DNA of 49,218 nt from Bacteroidota bacterium (lineage in GTDB: Bacteria; Bacteroidota; Bacteroidia; NS11-12g; UBA955). The stretch covers positions 1-49,218 of the forward strand of contig JANXMZ010000067.1 of NCBI GenBank assembly GCA_025354385.1, written 5' to 3'. Both the position numbers and the translations under genes were made by a program. The notes under the pieces were generated by a model, which did no database searches, was not told the origin of the DNA, and was given only the letters and a program-made list of their open reading frames with translations. Below are positions 35,408-45,293 of the stretch, piece by piece; position 1 is the first letter of the stretch; each line of letters opens with the position of its first letter.

Positions 35408-36739
35408 ATGAACATTCATATTTTAGCCTGCGGTGGTGCGGTAATGCACAACATGGCCATTGCCTTGCATCAATTGGGACATACCATTACAGGCAGTGAC
35501 GATGAGATTTTCGAACCGGCTCTATCAAGATTAAAATCGAATCATATTTTACCCCCTGAATTTGGCTGGTTTCCAGAAAAAATTACACCCTATTTAGATT
35601 TTATCATTTTAGGCATGCATGCGCGTGCAGATAATCCCGAATTGGCAAAGGCTAAAAATTTGGGCATTAAAATCTATAGTTTTCCGGAATATATTTATAA
35701 GCATGCGAAAGATAAAACACGAATTGTAGTGGCGGGCAGTCATGGTAAAACAACCACCACCGCCATGATAATGCATGTATTGAAAACTTTAAATAAAGAT
35801 TTTGATTACTTGGTCGGTTCTCAATTAGAAGGTTTTGATACCATGGTAAAATTTAGCAATGCTCCAATCATCGTCATAGAAGGCGACGAATACCTTACTT
35901 CTGCTATAGACCGCGTTCCTAAATTTTTAAAATACCATCCGCATTATACCCAAATTACAGGCATTGCCTGGGACCATATTAATGTATTTCCAACTTTTGA
36001 AAACTATGTTGAACAATTCGAATTATATATTGATACCATTGATAAGAATGGAGCACTCATTTATTTTGATGGGGACGAAAATTTGAAAAAAATAAGTGAA
36101 AAAGCAACTGTAAAAACCATCCCCTACAACACCCCAATATACGAAAGTAAGAATGGTAAAATTAGTGTAAAAAAAGACCAATCCTACCCCTTATCTATTT
36201 TTGGAGAGCACAATTTACAAAACATGCAGGGAGCCGCCTTATTGTGCGAAAATATTGGCATATCTCAATCAGAATTCTTTAGAGCAATAGAGGGATTTAC
36301 TGGAAGCGCGCGCAGATTGGAAAAAGTGCATGAAGAAAAAGATTTAACCATTTTCAGAGATTTCGCCCATTCACCTAGCAAACTAAAAGCAACAGTAGAG
36401 GCTGTAAAAGAGCAATTTCCAAATTCTGAAGTCATCGCAGTATTTGAATTACATACCTTTAGTAGCCTAAGCAAAAACTTTTTACCATATTACAAAAACA
36501 CAATGCAAAAGGCAGACAAGGCCATTGTGTATTTTAACCCACATGTATTTGAACACAAAAAAATGCCCGTGTTGAACAAACAAGATGTAATAGACGGTTT
36601 TAGCTCTGATATTGAGGCAATTAACGAAACTTCAGAATTAATTTCAAAAATCAATTTTTTCCGAAGCAACGTTTCAAATAAACAATGTGTCTTACTATTT
36701 ATGAGTTCGGGGAACTTTGATAACGCTCAACTTTGGTGA
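35408..36739 (+). CDS. Mpl/MurC-like muropeptide ligase
   Basis: Encodes 443 residues of the Mur ligase family. The N-terminal Rossmann part begins HILACGGAVMHNMAIALHQLGHTITGSDD. The ATP-binding P-loop is GSHGKTTTTAMI. Later blocks include EGDEYLTSAID, WDHINVFPTFENY, GEHNLQNMQGA and FRDFAHSPSKLKAT. This pattern fits Mpl (UDP-N-acetylmuramate:L-alanyl-gamma-D-glutamyl-meso-diaminopimelate ligase), which reuses murein tripeptide, better than MurC. MurC-like activity is the alternative. The gene stands alone, 69 bases after the B12 operon. Confidence 0.85.
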   Translation: MNIHILACGGAVMHNMAIALHQLGHTITGSDDEIFEPALSRLKSNHILPPEFGWFPEKITPYLDFIILGMHARADNPELAKAKNLGIKIYSFPEYIYKHAKDKTRIVVAGSHGKTTTTAMIMHVLKTLNKDFDYLVGSQLEGFDTMVKFSNAPIIVIEGDEYLTSAIDRVPKFLKYHPHYTQITGIAWDHINVFPTFENYVEQFELYIDTIDKNGALIYFDGDENLKKISEKATVKTIPYNTPIYESKNGKISVKKDQSYPLSIFGEHNLQNMQGAALLCENIGISQSEFFRAIEGFTGSARRLEKVHEEKDLTIFRDFAHSPSKLKATVEAVKEQFPNSEVIAVFELHTFSSLSKNFLPYYKNTMQKADKAIVYFNPHVFEHKKMPVLNKQDVIDGFSSDIEAINETSELISKINFFRSNVSNKQCVLLFMSSGNFDNAQLW

Positions 36740-36750
36740 GATTTTCAATT

Positions 36751-36780
36751 TTGTATTTATCAAATTTAACCTTATATTCG
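36751..36780 (+). promoter_or_regulatory. promoter of the PKD-repeat protein gene
   Basis: TTG at 36751-36753, a 19-base spacer and TATATTCG at 36773-36780. This is the Bacteroidetes architecture with one change (TTCG for TTTG) in the -7 element. Confidence 0.55.
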
Positions 36781-36812
36781 TAGATTATTCATGACTTTAC
36801 TTTTTTCATAAA

Positions 36813-39800
36813 ATGATTAAACATTTACTATTACTAATTCTGGGAATCACACTAACAATCCATGTTGAAGCGCAGCCATGCGTTGCCACCAACATGAAGA
36901 TTACTTTTACGCCTTCCAAAATTTGTCCGGGTGCCACCCTCACTATCAAGGTTACTAAGTCAAAGGTGTATTTCGGTAGTTCAAATGTTTTCACCTATCA
37001 ATTGTCTAATGCTGCAGGCTCCTTTGGTGCCCCAACAACCATGACAACTGTGACAGATACCTTGCCTCAAAATATTACCTATGAAATACCTTTGGCAACC
37101 CCAGCTGGAACCGGTTACAAGATTAGGGTTACCAGTACCTCCCCTGCCCATACTTGCTATGTTTCTGATTCTTCTTTAACAGTTTATCAAAAACCAAATC
37201 CTTCTTTTACCTTTCCTAACGATAGCCAGTGCTATAAATATCACCTTTATAAATTTACTTCAACCTCTACAATAGCTGCCGGCAGCATTGTAAAATATGT
37301 ATGGAATTGGACAGATGGCTCTAATAACGATACCCTATTTACAAATACGGCCAAACACAAATACAAATATTATAACACTTTTTTCTTAACAGAACTGAAA
37401 GTCTTTTCTGACAAGGGCTGTACAGATGTTTTCAAAAAACAGGTAAATGTAAAAGAGATGCCAACTATTGTAACCTATGTAAACGATGATATTCAATGTT
37501 TGAAGGGCAATTTATTCAAGGTAAATTCTTATTCCTATTCCTATACCAGTCCCTTTAAATATTCCAATTGGTTATTCGGAGATGGCAGTGCCATGATTTC
37601 AGGGATAGATTCGGCCCAGCATAAATACAGCACTTCTAATTTCTTTTACATTAGCCAAATTAATAAATTGGTGAATGGTTGTATTGATACCGCCAAAACT
37701 TTTGTCTCTGTTAACCCGCAGCCCAAAGCAAAAATTACCATTAACGACAGTGACCAGTGTTTGGTCAATAATGCCTTTATTTTCAGTGCTAATTCTACGG
37801 TTAGTAATGGCCTACCATTGTTTAACAATTGGAATATTGATCCTGCAGTATTTGTCGATGGAAAAGATTCCATTCACTATCAATACAAAACTCAAGGCAC
37901 TAGAACCATCCGACTCATTTCTATTACAGATGACGGTTCCGATGCTTGTTCGGATACTGTATATCGCAAAGTTATTGTAAGTCCAATGCCCAAAACTTCC
38001 GTAATTAATTACGATAACACACTTTGTTTGAAAGGTAATTTATTTAGATTTAAGGGCAAATCTGCCATTGCGAGTGGAACTGTTTCACACAATTGGACCT
38101 TTGGCGACGCTAGTTCCAAAAACAACAGCGATTCGGTAACCCACAGCTATGCCACCGCAGGCACCTATTCGATTGAAGTTAAGGGCGTCAGCAACATGGG
38201 TTGTAGAGACTCTATCAAAACCACCGTCATTGTTAAGCCTTCTCCAGTGCCATCTTTCACAATCAATAAAAAGACCCAATGTCTTAAAATTAATTTATTT
38301 AAATTAAAATCAACTTCTAGCATCAGTTCAGGAACTTATACCCGCAGTTGGAAATTATCTGATGGCAGCAGTTACTCTGGTGTGGATAGTATCCAAGCAA
38401 AACTCTCTGCTGTAGGAACCTATTCTGCCAAATTGATTCTGGTTTCTAATCAAAATTGTAAAGACTCCATTGTTGATTCACTAAAGGTTTTGGCCATGCC
38501 ACAACCATCATTTACCATCAATAACAGTTCTCAATGTTTCAGAAACAACTCATTCACATTTACTGATAATTCAATTTTTCCAACAGGCTTGATAACAAGT
38601 AAAAAATGGTTGTTTGACGATGGCGACACTGCTAATAATTTAAATGTTGTTTCTCATCAATATTTAGCAGAAGCAGATTATAATGTTGCATTGATTACTT
38701 ATGGCAACAATTCATGTGTTGATACCGCCTTTAACATTGTCAACGTATATCCACACCCAGCCACTAACTTCACCATTAACAATCCGGGCCAATGTGTCAA
38801 CAATAATAATTTTGTATTCACCTCTGCCACGTTTATCTCTTCTGGCAACTATACCAATAAGTGGCTATTTGGTGATGGTACCTCTTCCACGGTATTTACT
38901 AATGTGAGTAAAAAATATAACAAAGACTCCACCTTCACGGTCACCAATATTGCCTTTAGCGATCACTCCTGTCCTGATACTTTAACCAAAACAGTTACTG
39001 TTTACCCTAAACCTAAAACGAGTTTTACAATTGATAATGACAAACAATGTAAATTAGGTAACAATTTTAATTTTGTTTCCGCAACTTCCATTAAATATGG
39101 AAGCTTCACCCTTGGATGGAATTTCGGAGATGGTAATATCGATGGCAATGTGGTGAATACTTCACATTCCTATATTAATACCCAATTATACAAAGTGCGC
39201 TTAATTGCCACTTCAGATAAAAATTGTACTGATACGGTTATTAAGGACGCACGAGTTTACCCAATGCCTGTGGCCAGTTTCAACCAAAATTATTTGACAA
39301 GTTGCTTACAAGGCAATAGCTTTGATTTCATAGCAAATAGCACTATTAGCAATGGCAGTAGTTTGAAAAATTTCTGGGATTTCGGAGTAAGAAGCTTGAC
39401 AAATGATACAGCCAATACATTGAATCCTAAATACACCTATAATGCAGATGGCAGCTATACCGTAAAACTCATCACTACCTCTGTTACCGGCAATTGCAAA
39501 GACACTACTTCTAAAAATGTTGTTGTTTACCCCATGCCTTCTACTTCATTTACAATCGACAACGATAAGCAGTGTTATTTGAACAATGTATTTAATTACA
39601 ATTCTACTTCAAGTATTTCAAGTGGAACTATTAATAATATTAACTGGACTTATGGCGATAACACCTCGGGCACAGGCGCTTCTGTATCCCATTCTTATAT
39701 TAGTGTCGACTCGTTTACCGTCATTCTAACCACCGTCAGCGACAACATTTGTTCCACGGCAGATACAGCTAAAGTATATGTTTACCCTATGCCAGTGGCC

Positions 39801-40835
39801 GATTTTGTAATCAATCCTAAAGAAAGTTGTTTGAGAAAGAACGCATTCTCTATCATCAATAAATCTAAAATAAGCAATGGTGGTAACATCGTTAAGTATC
39901 AATTTTATTATGGCAATGGCGATTCTTCCTTATTATTGGCTCCAACACCATATTCCTATCCCGCAAGTGGCGCTTATATAGTGGCCTTAAAAACCACTAC
40001 AGACAAAGGTTGTTGGGATACTGCTACTGCGAATATTTCTGTGGATCCTAATCCGTTCCTCGATTTCACCTCAACAGAAGTTTGTTTAGGAAAAGACTCT
40101 ACTGTTTTTACAAACAACTCAACCATCAATCCAGGTTTTATTACTTCTTGGAAATGGACCTTCGGAGATGGCAAATCTATCTCTACTGCTTTTTCACCTA
40201 AGCATATGTATAGGAAAACAGGTTCGTTTACAGTAACCCTAAGTGCCATAACTGATAAAGGATGTAAGGACACTTTGAAAATTCCTTCAATTGCTGTTGT
40301 TGACCCGAATCCAGTTGCTAAATTTACATTCCAAAAATTGCGCTCATGGGAAAATGAAGTAGATATTCAATACATAGATTCTTCAAAAGGTGCTTCTAGC
40401 TGGTTTTGGAACTTTAGTAAAATGGGGACCTCCACGAATCAGAATCCATTGTTATTTTATACAGATACGGTTACACAATACACTTCTTTAATAGTTACCA
40501 ATATATTTGGATGTACGGACACAAGTAGAGTGAAAGATCTTTTCATAGCCCCTGATGTTATTTATTATATGCCAAATGCTTTTTCACCAGGCAATGACGA
40601 TCAGATTAACGATGTATACAAACCCCGCGGTTTGTCTTATGCCAAATCATATAAATTTGTAATTTTTGACAGATGGGGAGAAATCCTATTCAAATCAGAT
40701 AATCCTCAATTGGGATGGGATGGAACATTTGGTGGCCAATTGGTTGAACAAGGACTTTATTTTTATCGCTTGGAGTTTGTAGGTGCCGATGATTTAAGAC
40801 ACAAAGAACAGGGCAACATTATGATTCTTAGATAA
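36813..40835 (+). CDS. large PKD-repeat surface protein with T9SS type B sorting domain
   Basis: Encodes 1340 residues. After a signal peptide (HLLLLILGITLTIHVEAQ) and an N-terminal beta domain of about 100 residues come about 13 PKD-like repeats of roughly 90 residues. Most begin with a P-x-(P/T)-S-F-T-I-x(N/D)-x-x-QC pattern and carry W-x-F/Y-G-D-G and H-x-Y segments. Paired cysteines recur in most repeats and may form disulfides. The C-terminal 90 residues form a gliding-motility-type (CHU_C, type B) T9SS domain: YYMPNAFSPGNDDQINDVY ... FDRWGEILFKS...WDGTF. The protein is therefore exported and attached to the cell surface, probably as an adhesin or matrix protein. Repeat copy number could vary between strains. 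Confidence 0.92.
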   Translation: MIKHLLLLILGITLTIHVEAQPCVATNMKITFTPSKICPGATLTIKVTKSKVYFGSSNVFTYQLSNAAGSFGAPTTMTTVTDTLPQNITYEIPLATPAGTGYKIRVTSTSPAHTCYVSDSSLTVYQKPNPSFTFPNDSQCYKYHLYKFTSTSTIAAGSIVKYVWNWTDGSNNDTLFTNTAKHKYKYYNTFFLTELKVFSDKGCTDVFKKQVNVKEMPTIVTYVNDDIQCLKGNLFKVNSYSYSYTSPFKYSNWLFGDGSAMISGIDSAQHKYSTSNFFYISQINKLVNGCIDTAKTFVSVNPQPKAKITINDSDQCLVNNAFIFSANSTVSNGLPLFNNWNIDPAVFVDGKDSIHYQYKTQGTRTIRLISITDDGSDACSDTVYRKVIVSPMPKTSVINYDNTLCLKGNLFRFKGKSAIASGTVSHNWTFGDASSKNNSDSVTHSYATAGTYSIEVKGVSNMGCRDSIKTTVIVKPSPVPSFTINKKTQCLKINLFKLKSTSSISSGTYTRSWKLSDGSSYSGVDSIQAKLSAVGTYSAKLILVSNQNCKDSIVDSLKVLAMPQPSFTINNSSQCFRNNSFTFTDNSIFPTGLITSKKWLFDDGDTANNLNVVSHQYLAEADYNVALITYGNNSCVDTAFNIVNVYPHPATNFTINNPGQCVNNNNFVFTSATFISSGNYTNKWLFGDGTSSTVFTNVSKKYNKDSTFTVTNIAFSDHSCPDTLTKTVTVYPKPKTSFTIDNDKQCKLGNNFNFVSATSIKYGSFTLGWNFGDGNIDGNVVNTSHSYINTQLYKVRLIATSDKNCTDTVIKDARVYPMPVASFNQNYLTSCLQGNSFDFIANSTISNGSSLKNFWDFGVRSLTNDTANTLNPKYTYNADGSYTVKLITTSVTGNCKDTTSKNVVVYPMPSTSFTIDNDKQCYLNNVFNYNSTSSISSGTINNINWTYGDNTSGTGASVSHSYISVDSFTVILTTVSDNICSTADTAKVYVYPMPVADFVINPKESCLRKNAFSIINKSKISNGGNIVKYQFYYGNGDSSLLLAPTPYSYPASGAYIVALKTTTDKGCWDTATANISVDPNPFLDFTSTEVCLGKDSTVFTNNSTINPGFITSWKWTFGDGKSISTAFSPKHMYRKTGSFTVTLSAITDKGCKDTLKIPSIAVVDPNPVAKFTFQKLRSWENEVDIQYIDSSKGASSWFWNFSKMGTSTNQNPLLFYTDTVTQYTSLIVTNIFGCTDTSRVKDLFIAPDVIYYMPNAFSPGNDDQINDVYKPRGLSYAKSYKFVIFDRWGEILFKSDNPQLGWDGTFGGQLVEQGLYFYRLEFVGADDLRHKEQGNIMILR
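37190..40540 (+). repeat. tandem PKD-domain coding repeats
   Basis: About 13 degenerate units of roughly 270 bases, aligned at the protein level by the recurring SFTIxNxxQC start and WxFGDG core. They are divergent at DNA level, so not a simple recent tandem array. Confidence 0.8.
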
Positions 40836-40858
40836 AATCCAAGAATTCTAATTTATTT

Positions 40859-41446
40859 TTATGGCAAAATTTGCACCTCGGTACCAACTTTAGTATAAGG
40901 GAATAACTCATCCATTTGCTGATTATTAAGCGCCATGCAGCCTCGGGTCCAATTGCTTTCCCAGTGTGTTAATGGATTTTGTTCCGACCACCATAAGCCA
41001 TGAATGCAGATATCTCCTCCAGGGTCCCAGCCATTCTTCATTGCATTTAATTTATCCTTTTCATTTGGGTAGGATATTTTAAAAGATTTATACCCCCGGC
41101 TATTCGGATTTTTGACTACTATTTTATAGGAGCCTTCAGGCGTTCTATTATCCCCTTGCTTTTCTTTATGACCAATCGGATTTAAGCCCAATGCAATTTT
41201 GTAACTCTTAAAAGTATCTCCGAAATAAACCAGTAAGATTTTTTCACTTTTCTTAACCACTATTTTCTTTACTGTAGCATCCACCTTAAGTACACGCAAA
41301 CGTCCTTTTCTTTGAGGAAGTTTTACAATTGTATCCTGTTTTAGCAGCGATAGAGATTGCACTTTTAACTCACTCTTATTGCTGGATGTGCATGCTACTA
41401 ATGATAACAAAACAATTACAAAAAACTTATTCCCCAAAAATCTCAT
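40859..41446 (-). CDS. L,D-transpeptidase (YkuD-family) lipoprotein
   Basis: Encodes 195 residues. A lipobox LLSLVACTSS (Cys19) follows the signal segment. The catalytic domain shows LLVYFGDTFKSYKIALG, GDNRTPEGSYKI, DICIHGLWW and WTRGCMAL, the last holding the catalytic cysteine (S/T-x-G-C motif). Such enzymes form 3-3 peptidoglycan cross-links or attach proteins to peptidoglycan. The protein is small and of the YafK/ErfK type; the exact substrate is unknown. It converges with the PKD-protein gene across 23 bases. Confidence 0.88.
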   Translation of the reverse strand: MRFLGNKFFVIVLLSLVACTSSNKSELKVQSLSLLKQDTIVKLPQRKGRLRVLKVDATVKKIVVKKSEKILLVYFGDTFKSYKIALGLNPIGHKEKQGDNRTPEGSYKIVVKNPNSRGYKSFKISYPNEKDKLNAMKNGWDPGGDICIHGLWWSEQNPLTHWESNWTRGCMALNNQQMDELFPYTKVGTEVQILP

Positions 41447-41500
41447 TTGAAATAAAACGTTGGCTTCTATTTTATAGTATTAAAACCTGTTACTTTATTT

Positions 41501-42781
41501 TCACAAAAAAGTATTCTTAAGCCACAAATCCCAAATTTGTTGTGTTAAAAACATGGCCAAGGAATATGCAATTATCAAAACCGTTATTACTTTTAAAAAC
41601 GGGGTCATGCTTTTAAAATCACGCCTCACTTTTTCATAAAACAAATACACGATAGGACCGGCAAGCAAGGCATAACACAAACCTGCTTGTCGCATCGTGA
41701 ATGAATGCACATAAGCATGCTGGGCCATGGCAAGGCACCAGCTATAGGATGCAATTAATAACAGCCTGATCCAAAAATAATAATAGCTATCGAACCGTAT
41801 TTTAAACTCTTTTCTAACCATTAGCCACATGGCTATTAATGCGAAAGCTGGCACCATGTAAAATCTTTCCACTCTGCCCAACCATATTAAAGGCATAGAT
41901 ATAAATTCTAACCATCCGAATGGCGACTCTAGCTTTTTCTGAATCCCACTTACTTCTATACCTGCGGTTCTCAATTTGGCCGTTTCGGTTAAATCGGCAA
42001 TTGCCAAATCCACACTTCCGAAATAAGTAACATTTTGCCATAAATGCAAAAGCACTCCAACAATAGCACCTAATGCTGGCACGATTGTTATTAAAGAAAA
42101 AAGACCCTTCTTTTGCCTTAAAGAAACTCCTACACAAACCACTGCTAAATATACCAGAGGTTCGAAAGAAACATTGGAGACAAGGCACATGGTTAAAAAT
42201 AAACCCGCCAAATATTGTGGAGAAGGTTTCGAAAGATGCTTTAATAATAACCAAATAAAAACCGCTTTACCCAACTCTTCATAAACATGCTTGTGCAAGC
42301 TATCACTCCAACCCAAAAAATAATTGGAGAGCACTATCATCATCCAACTTAATAAAACAATTTTAGGTTCTTTTATGAGTATATTTAATACTTGCCATAA
42401 AACGTAAGCATAAAACAAACTGAATAAAACAATACAACAACGCAATGCAAACTCATTTGTGGTATTTAAAATGCGGGAATAAAAATAGGCCAATATATCG
42501 GGCAATGCCGGATAATGGGTGTATACAACTGGATGCAAACTGGTGTCTACCACAGGTACTTTATAATGATGTACTGGCAGTCCTATAGTATTCGACAATC
42601 CCGAGTCATTAAAATGTAAAACAGCCGAATATAAATTAACATCGCTGTAGGCATCGCCTCGCATAAAATTTCTGCGCTTACTATTTTCAAATTGACTGAT
42701 ATTGTATGCTCTGAAAAGAATAAAAGAGAATGCTATCAGCAATGTGATTATAATCCACTTCAATTGATTACTGTTTCTCAT
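41501..42781 (-). CDS. polytopic membrane protein next to a GT9, possible GT-C type
   Basis: Encodes 426 residues with about ten hydrophobic helices. After the first helix comes a long extracytoplasmic loop with MRGDAYSDVNLYS and HYPALPDILAYFY, the kind of acidic early loop found in GT-C glycosyltransferases of the ArnT/PMT type. I recognise no specific family. Its ATG overlaps the end of the GT9 gene (14 bases), so the two are translated together. A role in LPS or glycan modification is therefore plausible but unproven. Confidence 0.6.
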   Translation of the reverse strand: MRNSNQLKWIIITLLIAFSFILFRAYNISQFENSKRRNFMRGDAYSDVNLYSAVLHFNDSGLSNTIGLPVHHYKVPVVDTSLHPVVYTHYPALPDILAYFYSRILNTTNEFALRCCIVLFSLFYAYVLWQVLNILIKEPKIVLLSWMMIVLSNYFLGWSDSLHKHVYEELGKAVFIWLLLKHLSKPSPQYLAGLFLTMCLVSNVSFEPLVYLAVVCVGVSLRQKKGLFSLITIVPALGAIVGVLLHLWQNVTYFGSVDLAIADLTETAKLRTAGIEVSGIQKKLESPFGWLEFISMPLIWLGRVERFYMVPAFALIAMWLMVRKEFKIRFDSYYYFWIRLLLIASYSWCLAMAQHAYVHSFTMRQAGLCYALLAGPIVYLFYEKVRRDFKSMTPFLKVITVLIIAYSLAMFLTQQIWDLWLKNTFL

Positions 42782-43916
42782 GCAAAAGTGCTTGTAATTC
42801 TAATATAATATTTGCAGTTAAAAAATCTTTCATGCAAAAATTATCACCTTTGCATGGCAGTTCCTTTGTTTGATGAACACAAGGTGAACAATGCACTTTT
42901 AAATTCATCTCTTTATATTTAATACTTTGCCTTAACCACTGTGGCGCCAAACTCTGTGGTTGAGTAGGACCCCAAACTGCTACTATTGGAATTCCAAGTC
43001 GGGCAGCTATGTGCAAAGGTGCGGAATCTATTGTAATAATGGCTTGCGCATGGAGAGCCAATTGTTCTAGATATTGGTTAAAACTCAATTGCCCAGCCCA
43101 ATTTAAAACTCTAACCGCATCATTTATTCCCGATAGTTCTATGGCTTTAATATTTGCCAATCTATCCGAGGGTGCGCCTGCCAATGCAATAGAAAATTCT
43201 GTTTGATGATAAAGGTCATTAATCAACTCTGCAACTTGAATGCTTTCCAGTTTCCTCTGAATACTTAAATCACTACAAGTATTATTAATTACAATAATAG
43301 TCCTTCGACTAGATTCAGTTTTTTGAGGAAGATAATACCTTTCATCTACTTTGGCTCCTGCTTCAATAGCCATCATGTTATAATTTTCTTCTGTAGGAAT
43401 AAATTGATTAAAATAGGTATTATGAGTATTCAGATAGTTCCTAAAATTTACCTTCTCAAACTCAAATCCAAATCTGTTTTTACTGAAAGTATACAACGCA
43501 AAAATTGTGGTTAGTCGCGAGTATACTTCGAAATCAAAACACCATTTATTTCGCAGTTTCAAACATCTATACACTATAACTATGGTGGATTTAATCATTC
43601 TAAAAAAACCTGAATCATCTATGGTCCAGATGGTATCGAACAATTGAAGCAGAGGGGCCGTATTTTTCAAAGCAGAGCCTCCAATTAAAATAAAATTGGC
43701 ATTGGGATATTTTTTTTTCAATGCCAATAAAGCATCACCTGCTAAAATCAAACTACCAAGGCCCAACATCTTAATTACAATAATATGATGAGGTGATTTG
43801 TCAAGCTTGTGATTCAATCGCAATATTTTTCCAAGCATACGCACTGGCAACAAATGAAAAGCCACCAAACTACCACCAATAAAATTATCAATTTGTTGCT
43901 TGAATTTTAAATGCAT
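42768..43916 (-). CDS. GT9 (heptosyltransferase-type) glycosyltransferase
   Basis: Encodes 382 residues of GT9, related to the enzyme at 5709-6737 but only distantly. The N-terminal half starts HHIIVIKMLGLGSLILAGDALLALKKKYPNA. The C-terminal nucleotide-sugar domain has FNQYLEQLALHAQAIITIDSAPLHIAARLGIPIVAVWGPTQPQ. The Cys cluster CSPCVHQ...C...C lies near the end. It probably adds a sugar to LPS or a cell-surface glycan. Its overlap with the membrane protein gene (41501-42781) suggests a two-step transfer module. The start is ATG 43916. Confidence 0.87.
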   Translation of the reverse strand: MHLKFKQQIDNFIGGSLVAFHLLPVRMLGKILRLNHKLDKSPHHIIVIKMLGLGSLILAGDALLALKKKYPNANFILIGGSALKNTAPLLQLFDTIWTIDDSGFFRMIKSTIVIVYRCLKLRNKWCFDFEVYSRLTTIFALYTFSKNRFGFEFEKVNFRNYLNTHNTYFNQFIPTEENYNMMAIEAGAKVDERYYLPQKTESSRRTIIVINNTCSDLSIQRKLESIQVAELINDLYHQTEFSIALAGAPSDRLANIKAIELSGINDAVRVLNWAGQLSFNQYLEQLALHAQAIITIDSAPLHIAARLGIPIVAVWGPTQPQSLAPQWLRQSIKYKEMNLKVHCSPCVHQTKELPCKGDNFCMKDFLTANIILELQALLHEKQ

Positions 43917-44007
43917 CCCTTTTGCAATATTAATTCCAATTTTAGCATAATAGCAATTCCGATTAAATAATGTTTAATAAATTACACAGGCAATTGAACC
44001 CTATTAT

Positions 44008-44035
44008 TTGATTTGATTGAATATTGTTAATTTTG
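44008..44035 (+). promoter_or_regulatory. promoter of the small secreted protein gene
   Basis: TTG at 44008-44010, a 17-base spacer and TAATTTTG at 44028-44035. The ATG at 44040 lies 5 bases downstream, so the mRNA would be nearly leaderless. Confidence 0.6.
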
Positions 44036-44039
44036 TTTG

Positions 44040-44636
44040 ATGCGAATTACATTGCTGATTCTATTATTATTAGCGAACATAAGCCAAGCCTCACCTCCGT
44101 CAGGCACCTTATACCCTATTATCTGGAAATGGTTGATAGGAAAGGCCGATAGCACTTATCTTTTTACAAATAATTCGCATCCCAAGATGGTACAAAACCT
44201 TCAAAATGCTTATCAAATTAAAAGAGCCCGTGAATTTTGGTACAACAAAAATTTGGATTCATTTAGAAACGGACAACAAAATTGGTTAGGAGTAACAAAC
44301 TTTCTTGGCAGATTTCAGACCATACGTGGTATTTACCGCTCTGGGTTTGATATGGTAGAACAAACACTCGGCACTTATATTGTAAACATCATTCCAGTTG
44401 GCAAAGATTCTATCAAATTTAAAGTGATTGATATTAAGTCGCGCTGGTCAGTATTCCTTCACTGCCCATTGGTTAATAACCGCGCGTTTGATTCCAATAG
44501 AAAACGACAGAAATTAATGACGGATGTGAAATGGATTTTTGAATGGACTGAAGCAATACAAGCACCCTTATTTTATCGCAGGGAATTGAATATTCAACTT
44601 TACAAGCAACGTAAATATTCAGGGAAAGGATATTGA
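44040..44636 (+). CDS. small exported protein, unknown
   Basis: Encodes 198 residues from ATG 44040; the frame can be opened one codon earlier at a TTG, but this adds nothing. The N-terminal signal peptide is RITLLILLLLANISQASP. The rest is polar with scattered aromatics (FWYNKNLDSFRNGQQNW, FLGRFQTIRGIYRSGF, KVIDIKSRWSVFLHCPLVNN). No family motif is recognised. It is probably periplasmic or secreted. Its own promoter precedes it, and the TPR protein gene follows on the same strand after a 36-base gap. Confidence 0.6.
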   Translation: MRITLLILLLLANISQASPPSGTLYPIIWKWLIGKADSTYLFTNNSHPKMVQNLQNAYQIKRAREFWYNKNLDSFRNGQQNWLGVTNFLGRFQTIRGIYRSGFDMVEQTLGTYIVNIIPVGKDSIKFKVIDIKSRWSVFLHCPLVNNRAFDSNRKRQKLMTDVKWIFEWTEAIQAPLFYRRELNIQLYKQRKYSGKGY

Positions 44637-44649
44637 ACAATATTTGCAT

Positions 44650-44657
44650 TATTTTTG
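44650..44657 (+). promoter_or_regulatory. -7 element TATTTTTG before the TPR-protein gene
   Basis: A perfect TAnnTTTG match 15 bases upstream of the ATG at 44673. The nearest upstream TTG (44633-44635) is spaced only 14 bases away, so the -33 match is poor. Confidence 0.45.
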
Positions 44658-44672
44658 TGTTGTTATTAAGAA

Positions 44673-45269
44673 ATGAAAAAACTATTCATACTTCTGTTGA
44701 TCTTATCATCTTTTGAAATAGCTCCTGCTCAAGATGGATTTAATCTTTATGCGCTTGGCAATAAAGAGATGAATGAAGGCAATTACAGAAAAGCAGAAGA
44801 ATATTATTTGGCGGCTCTTGCAAAAGAACCTCAGAACTGGAATATTTACACACAATTGGGGTATTGTTATCACAGGCAATTGAAATTTCGCGAAGCAGAT
44901 TCATTGTTCAACATTGCATGCATCAATGATTCTATGAACAGCAAACCCTATTGGTATAGAGGGTTAAACCATGTGAAATTAAAACAAGATAGCCTTGCCG
45001 TAATTTGTTACAAAAAATTCATAGACATAGAAAAGAAACACAATGGCAATTTAATAACTGCCTATAAAAATGTTGGATGGGCGTATGAGAGAATGATTAA
45101 GAAAGACGGCCTATACAGCTGGCAAATTGATGATATGATTTACCATTTTGAACAATTGGAACGCCTTGACCCAATGATGCCAGATATTCCCAATATTCAA
45201 AATTTCATAGAACTTGTAAAAGCCAAAAGACCGGCCAATCAATCGGGTAAGTGGAAATTAATTATTTAG
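44673..45269 (+). CDS. exported TPR-repeat protein
   Basis: Encodes 198 residues. The signal peptide is KKLFILLLILSSFEIAPAQ. Three to four tetratricopeptide-like helix pairs follow: NEGNYRKAEEYYLAALAKEP, NIYTQLGYCYHRQLKFREADSLF, PYWYRGLNHVKLKQDSLAVICYKKF and TAYKNVGWAYERMIK. TPR proteins act as scaffolds for other proteins, here in the periplasm or at the surface. The partner is unknown. Confidence 0.78.
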   Translation: MKKLFILLLILSSFEIAPAQDGFNLYALGNKEMNEGNYRKAEEYYLAALAKEPQNWNIYTQLGYCYHRQLKFREADSLFNIACINDSMNSKPYWYRGLNHVKLKQDSLAVICYKKFIDIEKKHNGNLITAYKNVGWAYERMIKKDGLYSWQIDDMIYHFEQLERLDPMMPDIPNIQNFIELVKAKRPANQSGKWKLII

Positions 45270-45293
45270 AAACCACCTTACTACTTTTCTGTT

